Shown here: one piece after another, positions 1 to 11,187 of the stretch | How positions within the stretch are numbered: position 1 is the stretch's first letter | Layout of the letters: each line of letters starts with the position of its first letter | Assembly (NCBI GenBank): GCA_963767245.1 | Contig: CAVYDG010000001.1 | Coordinates: forward strand, 229,082-293,081 | DNA from: Roseiarcus sp963767245 | Lineage (GTDB): Bacteria; Pseudomonadota; Alphaproteobacteria; Rhizobiales; Beijerinckiaceae | Reading direction: 5' to 3' | Length of the DNA stretch: 64,000 nt | Program-made: the position numbers and the translations under genes | Notes under the pieces: model-generated | Databases searched by the model: none | The model's input: the letters and a program-made list of their open reading frames with translations, nothing else | What the model was told of the DNA's origin: nothing

Positions 1-916
<916 letters not shown>

Positions 917-955
917 TGATTTCAGTCCTTAAGGATTCGTGGGAAGATTTTGATC

Positions 956-1273
956 TTACGCGGCTTTTTTCGAGGAGGAGGCCGTGCCTTCGATCACGCC
1001 CATGATGTCGGACTCCTTCATGATCAGGAGCTCCTCGCCGTCGATCTTGACCTCGGTGCCGCTCCACTTGCCGAACAGCACCTTGTCGCCGGCCTTGACG
1101 TCCAGGGGGACGAGCTTGCCGCTTTCGTCGCGGGCGCCTGGGCCGGCGGCGATGATTTCGCCTTCCTGCGGCTTCTCCTTGGCGGTGTCCGGAATGATGA
1201 TGCCGCCCTTCGTCTTTTCCTCGCCTTCGAGGCGGCGAACGACGACGCGGTCATGCAGGGGACGGAATTTCAT
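956..1273 (-). CDS. groES: Co-chaperonin GroES, 10 kDa subunit
   Basis: Seven-subunit lid of the GroEL chamber. The 105-residue product begins MKFRPLHDRVVVRRL and contains the mobile loop region EEKTKGGIIIPDTAKEKP (about residues 17-34) and the conserved GEIIAAGPGARDESG strand. An in-frame extension upstream is possible, but this ATG gives the usual family length and N-terminus. First gene of groES-groEL; the promoter and HrcA operator lie 47-110 bases upstream. Confidence 0.97.
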   Translation of the reverse strand: MKFRPLHDRVVVRRLEGEEKTKGGIIIPDTAKEKPQEGEIIAAGPGARDESGKLVPLDVKAGDKVLFGKWSGTEVKIDGEELLIMKESDIMGVIEGTASSSKKAA

Positions 1274-1319
1274 GAATGTTTCCTCTTTCGAAATCGCCCG
1301 CTCGGGGCGCGAACTTGGC

Positions 1320-1346
1320 CTGGCACTCACCCATGGCGAGTGCTAA
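1320..1346. promoter_or_regulatory. CIRCE operator (HrcA binding site) of groESL
   Basis: Read on the minus strand: TTAGCACTC (1338-1346), nine bases, GAGTGCCAG (1320-1328). The consensus is TTAGCACTC-N9-GAGTGCTAA; one arm is perfect and the other differs at two positions. It lies just downstream of the predicted promoter and 47 bases before groES, the usual place for HrcA repression of groESL. Confidence 0.95.
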
Positions 1347-1354
1347 CGGGGCTC

Positions 1355-1382
1355 AAATAGGGAGGTAACGCGCCGCCGTCAA
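1355..1382 (-). promoter_or_regulatory. Predicted housekeeping promoter of groESL
   Basis: On the minus strand TTGACG (1377-1382), 16 bases, CTATTT (1355-1360). The expected transcription start falls at about 1348, directly next to the CIRCE element, so HrcA bound there would block the start. Alphaproteobacterial housekeeping promoters commonly have TTGACG at -35. Confidence 0.7.
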
Positions 1383-1796
1383 GAGCGTGCCCGCGTCGAA
1401 AAAGCAACAGGATGAACGCCTGAACGCGCAGCGAAGCCGCCCGCCACGAGGCGGCCCGCGGGCGTGGAACCAACCGATTGTCCGGCGCGTTGTTCTGGCG
1501 ACCGGTCGTCAGTCAAACGGACGTCCGGGCAAGATCTCAAGCGATCGAGACGCTCGTCTCACGCCTCCGGCAACGAGCGTGAAGATTGCGGGTCAGAATT
1601 CGGATCGAGCTGTCGATGCTATACTTGCTCTTTCAGGCCTGCGGGGCCTTTGTTTCGCATCTGGAACCGTCAAAACGCGGCGACGCGCGAATTCGTGATT
1701 GGCTCCGATCTTGTGACTGCCCAGCGCCGATCTATGTACCGGCGCAACGGGGGCGTATTCGCGGCGCGTCGCGCCGCTAGCCAGAAAGGGGTCGCT
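1383..1796. other. Intergenic region without a supported gene
   Basis: Between the groESL promoter and the gene at 1797. Open frames here have no domain or family resemblance I recognise. The promoter of the secreted protein at 1797 presumably lies in this stretch, but I see no convincing -35/-10 pair. Confidence 0.5.
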
Positions 1797-2471
1797 ATGA
1801 CCCACGGCTCTGTTCGAACTTCTGCCATCGCGCTCGGCGCGGCGGCTTTTGCCATTCTGTCCCCGCTTGCCGCCGCCGAGGCGGCTGTCCATCACTCCGT
1901 CCATGCCACGCATGTGCATGTCGCGCACGCCTCGGCCGGGCGGGTGGCCCATCGCTCGTATGGGCGCGTCGCCCGCGCCCGCGTGGGCCATCGCCACTAC
2001 GTATGGCGCAACGGCCATCGCTACGCCTATGGCTATGGCTATGGCTATGGATATGACCCCGGCGCGGCCGTCGCCGCCGGAGTGATCGGCGGCGCTCTCG
2101 GCGCCGCGGCCGGTTATCCGTACGACTGCGGTGCTTATCCCTACGGTTCGTACAATGGTTCGTGCTCCGGCTATTATTACGGCTCCGGCTATCCGGACAC
2201 TTACGGTTATGGCTATGGCTACGGCGGAGCGCCTGGCTACTATGGCGGTTACGGCGGCTATGGCGGCTACCGGCATTATGGCGTTGGCCGCGCGTTCGGC
2301 GGGCATTTGAACGCCGGAAGCGTCAATACCGGCGGCGCCCACGTCTCGAGCGGGAACTTCGGCCATATGGGCAGCTTCACCGGTGGCCATGTCGGCGGAT
2401 TCGGCGGCGGCGGCCACTTCGGCGGCGGCGGTCACTTCGGCGGCGGCGGCGGCGGCGCGCGCAGCCGCTGA
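1797..2471 (+). CDS. Secreted Gly/Tyr/His-rich low-complexity protein
   Basis: A 224-residue protein with a signal peptide (about residues 1-31, ending AAAEA) preceded by the ribosome binding site AGAAAGGGG. After the signal come a His/Val/Ala-rich stretch, the motif YVWRNGHRYAYGYG, several YGYGYG runs, a hydrophobic Gly/Ala segment (AAGVIGGALGAAAGY) that resembles the glycine-zipper segments of surface proteins, Tyr-Gly repeats, and a C-terminal GGHFGGGGHFGGGG tail. Four cysteines are visible in the middle. I do not know a function; an envelope-associated or extracellular structural role is an inference from composition. The downstream gene at 2725 has almost the same signal peptide and a related WRNGHRY motif, so the two look like diverged paralogues. 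Confidence 0.8.
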   Translation: MTHGSVRTSAIALGAAAFAILSPLAAAEAAVHHSVHATHVHVAHASAGRVAHRSYGRVARARVGHRHYVWRNGHRYAYGYGYGYGYDPGAAVAAGVIGGALGAAAGYPYDCGAYPYGSYNGSCSGYYYGSGYPDTYGYGYGYGGAPGYYGGYGGYGGYRHYGVGRAFGGHLNAGSVNTGGAHVSSGNFGHMGSFTGGHVGGFGGGGHFGGGGHFGGGGGGARSR

Positions 2472-2496
2472 CTTCACCTCCGTGACATTGCGGCGT

Positions 2497-2529
2497 CGGG
2501 CGGCCCGTTCGGGTCGCCCGATTTCGTTT
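2497..2529 (+). terminator. Rho-independent terminator
   Basis: A 10-bp stem: CGGGCG (2497-2502) pairs with CGCCCG (2515-2520), extended inward by four more pairs including one G-U, around a GTTC loop, then ATTTCGTTT. It lies 25 bases after the stop of the Gly/Tyr-rich protein. Confidence 0.65.
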
Positions 2530-2724
2530 GAGCGGGCGTTTTGCAGGCAGACTTTCTGTCGCCGGCGCAGCGTCAAAGCGCATGAAGTTAATGCAAAACT
2601 TGAGCGAACCGCGCGCCTTTCCGGAGCGCGGTCTCAAGCGGGAACCGTTGCTCGGTTGGGACGTTGGTAAGCCGACTGGGGTTCCCGCGGCGCTTGGCGC
2701 CGCCCATCGCACAGGGAGGTCTCA

Positions 2725-3495
2725 ATGACCCACAGCGTTCTTCGAGTCTCGGCCATCGCGCTCGGCGCGGCCGCTTTTGCTTCGCTTGCTCCAATTCCGA
2801 TCGCCTCGGCGGACATGACCGCCAGCGCTCCCTCAACCGCGACGTCGTCGGCAGACGCGTCGACGCTCTCGCTGAGCGAGCCGGCCCCCACGCCAGACTG
2901 GGCGGTAGCGGCGGCGCTCAACGGGTCGGCGTCGGCGCCGGATGCGTCTTCGGCCGCGGCGAATGAACCGGCGCCCACCGCGGGTTCCGCTACATCCCCA
3001 TCCGTGGCGACAGCGTCTCCCAGCACTTCCGCGCCCTCAGCGAGCGAGCCGGCGCCTACGCTAGGCTCCGCGACATCTCCATCTGTCGCAACGGCGTCTC
3101 CCAGTACGTCTGCGCCCTCAATAATCGAGCCGGCGCTCACGCCAGGCCCCATGACAGCGCCATCCGTCGCAACCGCGTCCTCGCCCAGCGGCGAGGCCCC
3201 TAGCGCGGCGGCGCCGTCGTTGAGCGAGCCGGCCCCCACGCCAGGCTTGACAGAGTCCGCGCCCAGCCGCACCGCCGCCGCCGAGCACCCCTACGTGCGT
3301 CACCATGCCCAGCGCTACGCGCCGCACTATGCCTGGCGGAATGGACATCGCTACGTCGCGCGGGTCGAAAATCCCGTCGCGACAGCCGCCAATGGGGTGG
3401 TCGACGGCGTAGCCGACCTTGGCTCGATCGCAGCCTACCCGATCTACTGCTTCCCGAAGTACGGCGCCTGCCCGGTGCATTGGTATCGGAATTGA
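2725..3495 (+). CDS. Secreted Pro/Ala/Ser/Thr-rich repeat protein, paralogue of the preceding gene
   Basis: A 256-residue protein with a clear ribosome binding site (AGGGAGGT) and a signal peptide (MTHSVLRVSAIALGAAAF..., cleaved near residue 29) nearly identical to that of the gene at 1797. Residues about 50-175 are a low-complexity linker with 27-residue repeats starting EPAPT. The last 70 residues form a distinct region with HYAWRNGHRYVARVENPV and two cysteines (CFPKYGAC). The shared signal peptide and WRNGHRY motif with different middles suggest duplication followed by replacement or expansion of the centre. Function unknown; an exported envelope protein is the most I can say. Confidence 0.75.
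   Translation: MTHSVLRVSAIALGAAAFASLAPIPIASADMTASAPSTATSSADASTLSLSEPAPTPDWAVAAALNGSASAPDASSAAANEPAPTAGSATSPSVATASPSTSAPSASEPAPTLGSATSPSVATASPSTSAPSIIEPALTPGPMTAPSVATASSPSGEAPSAAAPSLSEPAPTPGLTESAPSRTAAAEHPYVRHHAQRYAPHYAWRNGHRYVARVENPVATAANGVVDGVADLGSIAAYPIYCFPKYGACPVHWYRN
2965..3244 (+). repeat. 81-bp coding tandem repeats
   Basis: Units starting at 2965, 3046 and 3127 encode 27 residues each (EPAPT, then GSATSPSVATASP, then STSAPS with variations); a longer degenerate unit follows. Synonymous and non-synonymous differences between units show they are not very recent. They form the Pro/Ala/Ser/Thr-rich linker of the secreted protein. Confidence 0.75.
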
Positions 3496-3548
3496 GGTGG
3501 CATCCCAAGCAGCCGCTGATGTGAGAGTGGCATAACTTGGTCGGATTC

Positions 3549-3569
3549 GGGCGGCTCCTGAGGCCGCCC
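3549..3569. terminator. Hairpin between convergent genes
   Basis: GGGCGGC (3549-3555) and GCCGCCC (3563-3569) form a 7-bp stem with a 7-base loop between the repeat protein and the convergent PheC-like gene. There is no strong T-run on either side, so termination is plausible but not certain. Confidence 0.45.
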
Positions 3570-3593
3570 GAAGTCATTTCCCCAATCCAATCC

Positions 3594-4367
3594 TCAGCGG
3601 AACCATTTGGCGTAGAGCGCCCCGAATTCGCCGTCCTCCTGTATGAGATGCAGCCATTGGTCGACGAAGGCCTTCAAGGCCGGGTCGGGGGCCATCCAAT
3701 AGGCCTTCTCGGCGAAATCGAACGGCTGGTCGGGATGGATGGCGCAGAGCACGCCCGGATGCATCTTCGCCTGGAACCGGGTCTCGGAGGCGTCAGTGAT
3801 CATGAGATCCGCGCGGCCTGAGGCCAATTGGTCGAAAATCGTGAGATTGTCGGGATAGACGACGATGTCGGCCGCATGCAGACGCGCGCGGTCGAAACGC
3901 TCGTTTGTCCCGCCGGGATTGGCGATCACCCTGACGCCTGGCCGATCAATCTCGGCCAGCGTTGCATATTTTTCCTGATCGGCGCAGCGCGCGATCGGGG
4001 TTTTGCCGTCGCGCATGGTGGGGGCGGAGAAGAAACCGATCCTCTGCCGGTCGAGCGTGATCGAGACGCCGCCCACGGCGATGTCGAAGTCGTGGTCCGC
4101 CAACCCCTTGGCGAGGCCGCCCCAAGTTGTTTGAACAAACGCGACCGGAACCCCGAGCGCCTTGGCGAGCGACCGGGCCATATCGATGTCGAAGCCGGAA
4201 TATTCGCCGCTCGCCTTGTCGAGCGCGGCAAATGGCGGATAGTCGCCGGTCGTCCCCACCCTAAGCGTCTGGCGATCGAGGATAGCGTCGAGGCGCGAGC
4301 CCTCGGCCAATGCTGGAGCGGCGATCGCGGCCCATAGCCCAGCGATGAAAAACGCCAGCACGCGCAT
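3594..4367 (-). CDS. pheC: Periplasmic cyclohexadienyl dehydratase-like protein (PheC family)
   Basis: A 257-residue exported protein with a signal peptide (MRVLAFFIAGLWAAIAAPALA). The mature part follows the PheC branch of the amino-acid-binding-protein fold: RLDAILDRQTLRVGTTGDYPPF, YSGFDIDMARSLAKALGV, FDIAVGGVSITLDRQ, MRDGKTPI, NPGGTNERFDRARL and YPDNLTIFDQLASGRADLMITDASE. PheC enzymes convert prephenate and arogenate to phenylpyruvate and phenylalanine in the periplasm. The NPGGTNE and TDASE segments favour the enzyme over a plain ABC binding protein, and no permease or ATPase lies nearby. A transport binding protein remains the alternative. Confidence 0.75.
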   Translation of the reverse strand: MRVLAFFIAGLWAAIAAPALAEGSRLDAILDRQTLRVGTTGDYPPFAALDKASGEYSGFDIDMARSLAKALGVPVAFVQTTWGGLAKGLADHDFDIAVGGVSITLDRQRIGFFSAPTMRDGKTPIARCADQEKYATLAEIDRPGVRVIANPGGTNERFDRARLHAADIVVYPDNLTIFDQLASGRADLMITDASETRFQAKMHPGVLCAIHPDQPFDFAEKAYWMAPDPALKAFVDQWLHLIQEDGEFGALYAKWFR

Positions 4368-4394
4368 CGGGGCTCGCTTTCGACCGAGGGCGCC

Positions 4395-4778
4395 TCACGC
4401 CGCCCGCAATAGCCGCTCCACCTCATTCACCAGATCGCGAAGATGAAAGGGCTTGGAAAGGATGCGGGCGTCCTTCGGCGCCCCATTGCCGGGGTTGAGC
4501 GCCACCGCGGCGAAGCCGGTGATGAACATGACCTTGATTTCCGGGTCGAGCTCGGTCGCGCGGCGGGCAAGCTCGATGCCGTCCATCTCCGGCATGACGA
4601 TATCCGTCAACAAGAGCTCGAATGGCTCCTCGCGCAACCGATCGTAAGCAGAAAGCCCATTGTCGAAGGAGGTCACGGCATAGCCGGCGTTTTGCAGCGC
4701 CTTGACGAGGAACCGGCGCATGTCGTTATCGTCCTCCGCAAGCAATATCTTGGCGGAAATCTCAACCGGCGTCTGCAT
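4395..4778 (-). CDS. cpdR: Single-domain response regulator CpdR
   Basis: A 127-residue stand-alone receiver domain. The acidic pair is in ILLAEDDNDMRRFL, the phospho-acceptor Asp in LLTDIVMPEMDGIEL, and the conserved Lys in LSKPFHLRDLVNEVERLL. The PFHLRDLV end and overall length are typical of CpdR, which, unphosphorylated, primes ClpXP for cell-cycle proteolysis in alphaproteobacteria. I chose the ATG at 4776-4778 (MQTPVEISAKILLAEDD); a 29-residue upstream extension is open but not CpdR-like. It lies divergent from the amidohydrolase at 4923. Confidence 0.85.
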   Translation of the reverse strand: MQTPVEISAKILLAEDDNDMRRFLVKALQNAGYAVTSFDNGLSAYDRLREEPFELLLTDIVMPEMDGIELARRATELDPEIKVMFITGFAAVALNPGNGAPKDARILSKPFHLRDLVNEVERLLRAA

Positions 4779-4922
4779 CACTCTCCCCTGGCGAAGCTTG
4801 CAACTTTGCGGCGCCCCAGTAAAGATTTCTTGAACCAGGGCGCGAGGCTCGCGTCGACCCGGCATTCCGCGTTATGGTAAAGCCGAACGGAGCGTTTGGG
4901 GCAAGCGCTCGTCGGAGGTGCG

Positions 4923-5813
4923 ATGGAACAGGTCGGAAGGATCGCAATTGAGGACTTCGGTCGTCCGTTCGAGACGATCGAACCGGCCCGGTTGGCTTCG
5001 CCGCTCGTGTTCAGTTCGCCCCATTCCGGCTCGACCTATCCGCCGCGCTTCCTCGCCGCCTCCCGGCTCGATCCGCTGACGCTGCGCCGTTCGGAAGACG
5101 CCTTCGTCGATGAGCTGTTCCTGCCGTGCGTCGCGCTCGGCGCGCCGCTCATCAGGGCCCTCTTTCCGCGCGCCTATCTCGATGTGAACCGTGAGCCCTA
5201 CGAGCTCGACCCGCAGATTTTCGATGGCCGCCTGCCCGAGTTCGCCAACACCCGGTCGCTCAGGGTGGCGGTCGGGCTCGGCACCATTCCCAGGGTTGTC
5301 GGCGACGCCCAGCCGATCTACCGGAAACCGATCTCGGTCGCCGACGGTCTGAACCGGATCGAAACTCTCTATCGGCCCTATCACGCCCAATTGAAGGCCC
5401 TGATGGACCGCGCTCGCGCATGGTTCGGGGTCGCGGTGCTGCTCGATTGCCACTCGATGCCGTCCAACGCCGCCGATGTCAGCGGACTCGACATCGTGCT
5501 CGGGGACCGTTTCGGCGCGAGCGCGGCGCCCGCGGTCGTCGAGGCTCTCGAGGGGAGCCTGAAGGGCGCGGGCTACCGGGTTCGCCGCAACAAGCCGTTC
5601 GCCGGCGGGTTCATCACCGAGCATTTCGGCGCGCCCGCAGAAGGCGCTCATGCGGTTCAGATCGAGATCGCCCGGTCGCTCTATCTCGACGAGCGCCGGA
5701 TCGTCAGGACCGAGAGATGGACGGCGTTGAGGGACGATCTGTTCGCGGCGGCGAATGCGCTGGCGCAGGAGTTCGGCGGGGAAACGCAGGCGGGCAGGCT
5801 CGCCGCCGAGTGA
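4923..5813 (+). CDS. N-formylglutamate amidohydrolase family protein
   Basis: A 296-residue cytoplasmic metal-dependent hydrolase. Family landmarks are LVFSSPHSGSTYP near the N-terminus, DAFVDELF, the YLDVNREPYELD segment, LLDCHSMPS and a C-terminal VQIEIARSLYLDE. The family splits N-formyl-L-glutamate to glutamate and formate in histidine breakdown (HutG type), but no other hut gene is near, so the substrate is open. The start is the ATG at 4923, five bases after GGAGG; a TTG at 4896 also lies in frame. Confidence 0.8.
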   Translation: MEQVGRIAIEDFGRPFETIEPARLASPLVFSSPHSGSTYPPRFLAASRLDPLTLRRSEDAFVDELFLPCVALGAPLIRALFPRAYLDVNREPYELDPQIFDGRLPEFANTRSLRVAVGLGTIPRVVGDAQPIYRKPISVADGLNRIETLYRPYHAQLKALMDRARAWFGVAVLLDCHSMPSNAADVSGLDIVLGDRFGASAAPAVVEALEGSLKGAGYRVRRNKPFAGGFITEHFGAPAEGAHAVQIEIARSLYLDERRIVRTERWTALRDDLFAAANALAQEFGGETQAGRLAAE

Positions 5814-5906
5814 GGCGCGGGACCGAAGTGGCGGCGCCGAAGGCCCTCCCGCACTGCAGCGGGCACCTGATGCAGCGCACAATCGCCCGGATCCTGGGGA
5901 TGGGTG

Positions 5907-5994
5907 AAAAAAGGAGGCCGCCACGTTGCCATGGCGGCCCTGAGTTTAGGGAGGAAACGCCCAAGGAGGGCATATGCGGCAGGTCATGCCGCAC
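5907..5994 (-). ncRNA. Predicted trans-acting small RNA, MmgR/alpha-r8-like, with anti-Shine-Dalgarno loops
   Basis: Read on the minus strand the transcript would hold, in order: stem GCGGCA/TGCCGC (5976-5981 with 5987-5992); stem GCCC/GGGC (5959-5962 with 5968-5971) with loop UCCUU; stem GUUU/AAAC (5944-5947 with 5955-5958) with loop CCUCCCU; and a strong terminator whose arms GGCCGCCA/TGGCGGCC (5932-5939 with 5916-5923) are followed by a run of six T (5907-5912). Exposed CCUCC loops plus a terminator are the architecture of the alphaproteobacterial MmgR/alpha-r8 family (listed in Rfam under suhB because of its gene neighbour). Here the neighbour at 6246 is an inositol-monophosphatase-family gene. 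Family assignment is from memory of the architecture. Confidence 0.75.
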
Positions 5995-6000
5995 CGCAAC

Positions 6001-6029
6001 AATATCGTCGCTGGTTGCCGTGGTTGCAA
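6001..6029 (-). promoter_or_regulatory. Predicted promoter of the small RNA
   Basis: On the minus strand TTGCAA (6024-6029), 17 bases, GATATT (6001-6006), predicting a start near 5994 and an RNA of about 88 nt. It reads away from the hisN-family gene. Confidence 0.5.
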
Positions 6030-6245
6030 GACTTTTCTTCGTCGGTTGGGCAGCCGCCCACTAAATTCAGGGGACTGTTGCAATCCGGTTCCCGCCCGCC
6101 GACCGGGTCCCAACGCAAATAAAATTCATTATAACAATGACCTATAACGATATAGCCCGGTTAGATGGGGGCCAAGCTCCCACATGCTGGGATAGCAGAT
6201 ATGCGCAATGAGCATGACTTTTGTCGCAGTTGTGGGGGATCTTGC

Positions 6246-7068
6246 ATGACCGCCGTCGACTTTGCCGCCTTCGTCGACCGACTCGCGCAGGTGTCGGGCG
6301 AAGTGATTCTCCCGTTTTTTCGCAGCGCGATCGGTGCGGAGGACAAATCGCGCGGCGGCGTCTTCGATCCGGTCACCGAGGCCGACCGGGGCGCCGAGGC
6401 GGCGATGAGGCGGCTGATCACGCAGACCTTCCCCGAGCATGGGGTGATCGGGGAGGAATATGGGCGCGATCGCCCCGAGGCGGAATATGTCTGGGTGCTC
6501 GATCCAATCGACGGCACCAAGAGTTTCATCTCGGGTCTGCCGACCTGGGGCACGCTGATCGGACTCATGCACCGCGGCCAGCCGGTCTATGGGATGATGG
6601 CCCAGCCGTTCACTCGCGAGCGGTTCTACGGCGACGGCAAACGGGCGAAGACTGCGTACGCTCGCGCCGTCCCGCGGCGAAGCGCCGCCGTCCGAATGGA
6701 CGACGCGGACATTGCGCGCCCGCGCGTGCGCTTCCTTGCGCCAGGCCACGCTGATGACCACGAGCCCGCTTCTGATCCGCGACGCGGCCGACCGGGCGGG
6801 CTACGTCCGGGTCGAAAACGAGGTCCGCCTGATCCGCTACGGCGGCGACTGCTACGCCTATTGCGCGCTCGCGGCGGGCTTCATCGACCTCGTCGTCGAA
6901 ACCAATCTCAAAGCCCACGACGTCGTCGCGCTCGCGCCGATCATCGAAGGGGCCGGCGGCGTCATCTCGACCTGGGACGGCGGGAACGCCGCCGAAGGAG
7001 GCCGCATCATCGCGGCCGGCGATCGGGCGGTTTATGATGAGGCGAGGCGGTTGCTGCTTGCGGGATAG
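6246..7068 (+). pseudogene. hisN: Inositol-monophosphatase-family phosphatase (histidinol-phosphatase HisN-like), frameshifted
   Basis: The first frame runs from ATG 6246 (MTAVDFAAFVDRLAQVSG) through the metal-binding motifs FDPVTEADRGAE, GVIGEEYG and WVLDPIDGTKSFISGLPTWGTLIGL to QPFTRERFYGDG near 6640. The C-terminal part (CASLRQATLMTTSPLL, YGGDCYAYCALAAGFIDLVVE, LKAHDVVALAPIIEGAGG) is in the next frame and ends at 7068. The shift lies between about 6640 and 6700 and corresponds to one extra base; removing it gives 273 residues, a normal length. The FISGLPTWGTL and GDCYAY segments favour HisN, which removes phosphate from L-histidinol phosphate, over SuhB. Either a sequence error or a recent mutation. 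Confidence 0.8.
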
Positions 7069-7091
7069 GCAGATCGGTCGGATAGGGGCCG

Positions 7092-7799
7092 TCAGCCGGC
7101 CGCCTGAAAGGACGAGGCGGCGCGGGCGGTTTTGTCTTTGCCCTTTTGACCCTTCGCCTTGCCCGATGCGCGTGACGCATAGCCGTGGGGCCCGCACCAG
7201 CCCGGCAAGTAGTCCGCGTCGCCGCTCTTGGCCATCGTAAGCGCCTTGGCGAGCGCCCCTTCGAAGTCCGTCTTGACGGTCCTCGCCTTGATCCGCGGAC
7301 GCAGGAAATCGGCCCACAGAAATTCCGAGAATGGCGATGAATCCTTGGCGAAGCCGCCGAGATTGCGCAATTCCCCGGCCAGCGAACGATAGGGATCATC
7401 TTCCATGCCCTTGACCGTCTTCGGCAGCTCGGAAAACGGCCGCCGCCGCCCGTTGGCGTCGTAAGGGTGCACCCAGCCATGGAACGACATCGCGGTCCAG
7501 AAATGGTCTTTGGGCAGCCGGCTGAGGTCCGCGACCATGGTCACGAACACGCTTTTCAGGCCTTCGTCGTAGAGCGCGCGGGCGAGGTGGTGGTGATCGA
7601 TGAGAAACGGCTCGCCATTGAGGCCCTTGATGACCGGGACCATGTGAGCGTCGAGGAAATCGGTCAGCTTGTCGCCGGAGGTCTTCTGTTTCCACGCGAC
7701 CCGCTTGACGCGAACCTCGTGCATGCCGAGCGTCATTTGGGTCGGACGCAGGCTCAGGATCGGCGTGGCGTGGAGAATGGGCTCGAGGCTTATTGGCAT
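7092..7799 (-). CDS. ParB-like nuclease-fold protein (ParBc_2 type)
   Basis: A 235-residue soluble protein that I recognise as the small ParB-like family with the motif IKGLNGEPFLIDHHHLARALYDEG. That motif resembles the ParB/sulfiredoxin box in which a DGHHR-type element binds a nucleotide. The C-terminus is Lys/Ala-rich. It lacks the helix-turn-helix and dimer domain of chromosome-partitioning ParB, so a partition role should not be assumed. Start ATG at 7797-7799 (MPISLEPILHATPILSLRPTQ). Divergent from leuS. Confidence 0.7.
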   Translation of the reverse strand: MPISLEPILHATPILSLRPTQMTLGMHEVRVKRVAWKQKTSGDKLTDFLDAHMVPVIKGLNGEPFLIDHHHLARALYDEGLKSVFVTMVADLSRLPKDHFWTAMSFHGWVHPYDANGRRRPFSELPKTVKGMEDDPYRSLAGELRNLGGFAKDSSPFSEFLWADFLRPRIKARTVKTDFEGALAKALTMAKSGDADYLPGWCGPHGYASRASGKAKGQKGKDKTARAASSFQAAG

Positions 7800-8002
7800 G
7801 ACATCCCCCCCGGTGGTTTTCCCGATTGCGGGCGATCGGCGCAAAGCTGTCCTGGGCGTCGGCCGGGGCGAATAGACTAGCCTCGCCGCGATGTGAAATT
7901 GGCGCGTCCGGACCCCGGCCCTGGTCATTTGACCCTCTCGGCAAATCGTGTTTTGTCGCGCCGCACGCCATGATCCCGACATCCCTTCGAGAACGCCCGG
8001 CA

Positions 8003-10634
<2,632 letters not shown>

Positions 10635-10648
<14 letters not shown>

Positions 10649-11150
10649 AGGTCTCGGCGCCGTCGCGGCGCTCGCGCTCGCGCTCGGGCTGGCGGGTTGC
10701 TTCCAGCCCCTCTACAGCGAATCCGCGCACCCGGGTCTGGTCGAGGACGTCCGCGCGATCGAAGTCGTGCCGATCAAGGACCGCCTCGGCCACTATCTGG
10801 CCGACAATCTGACCTCCGCCTTCAACGGCACCGGCGAGACGCCGCCGCCGAAATATCGTCTGACGGTGAAGGTGTCGACCGGCACGTCGACGCCGACGGT
10901 GAATTCGCTCATCAACGTCGCCACTTCCGCGACCGTGAAAGCCGAAGCCGAGTTTAAGCTCGTCAAAATTGATGGCGGCGACGAAGTCCTGACCGGCAAG
11001 GCCGTCGCCGCCGCGGCCTACGACCGCTCCCAGCAGCGCTACAACGATCTGCGCGCCGAGCGCGATGCCGAGATCCGCCTCGCCCGCGCGCTCGGCGACG
11101 AGATTTCGCAGCGCGTCGCCTCAGGCCTGGCCGCGAAAAAAAGCTCGTGA
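10635..11150 (+). CDS. lptE: LPS-assembly lipoprotein LptE
   Basis: A 171-residue outer-membrane lipoprotein that plugs the LptD barrel in lipopolysaccharide export. The lipobox LAGC puts the lipidated cysteine at residue 22, followed by the family-typical FQPLYS. The leuS-lptE order is usual in alphaproteobacteria, where holA normally comes next. Here a peptide-type ABC operon follows instead, a local break in conserved gene order. Confidence 0.85.
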
Positions 11151-11187
11151 GGCCCTGTCCCGGCTTCGCGCTCGCCCATTAAAGACG

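Noticed and set aside
1593..2576. 327-codon antisense frame over the Gly/Tyr-rich protein gene
   Set aside because: It mirrors the repetitive codon pattern of the plus-strand gene, which has a signal peptide and ribosome binding site; the antisense product has neither.
2965..3244. Repeats considered as CRISPR
   Set aside because: They are contiguous coding repeats of 81 bp without spacers and lie inside a secreted protein gene.
7092..7799. ParB-like gene considered as chromosome-partitioning parB
   Set aside because: No parA partner, no parS-like site and no helix-turn-helix or dimer domain; only the nucleotide-binding motif is shared.
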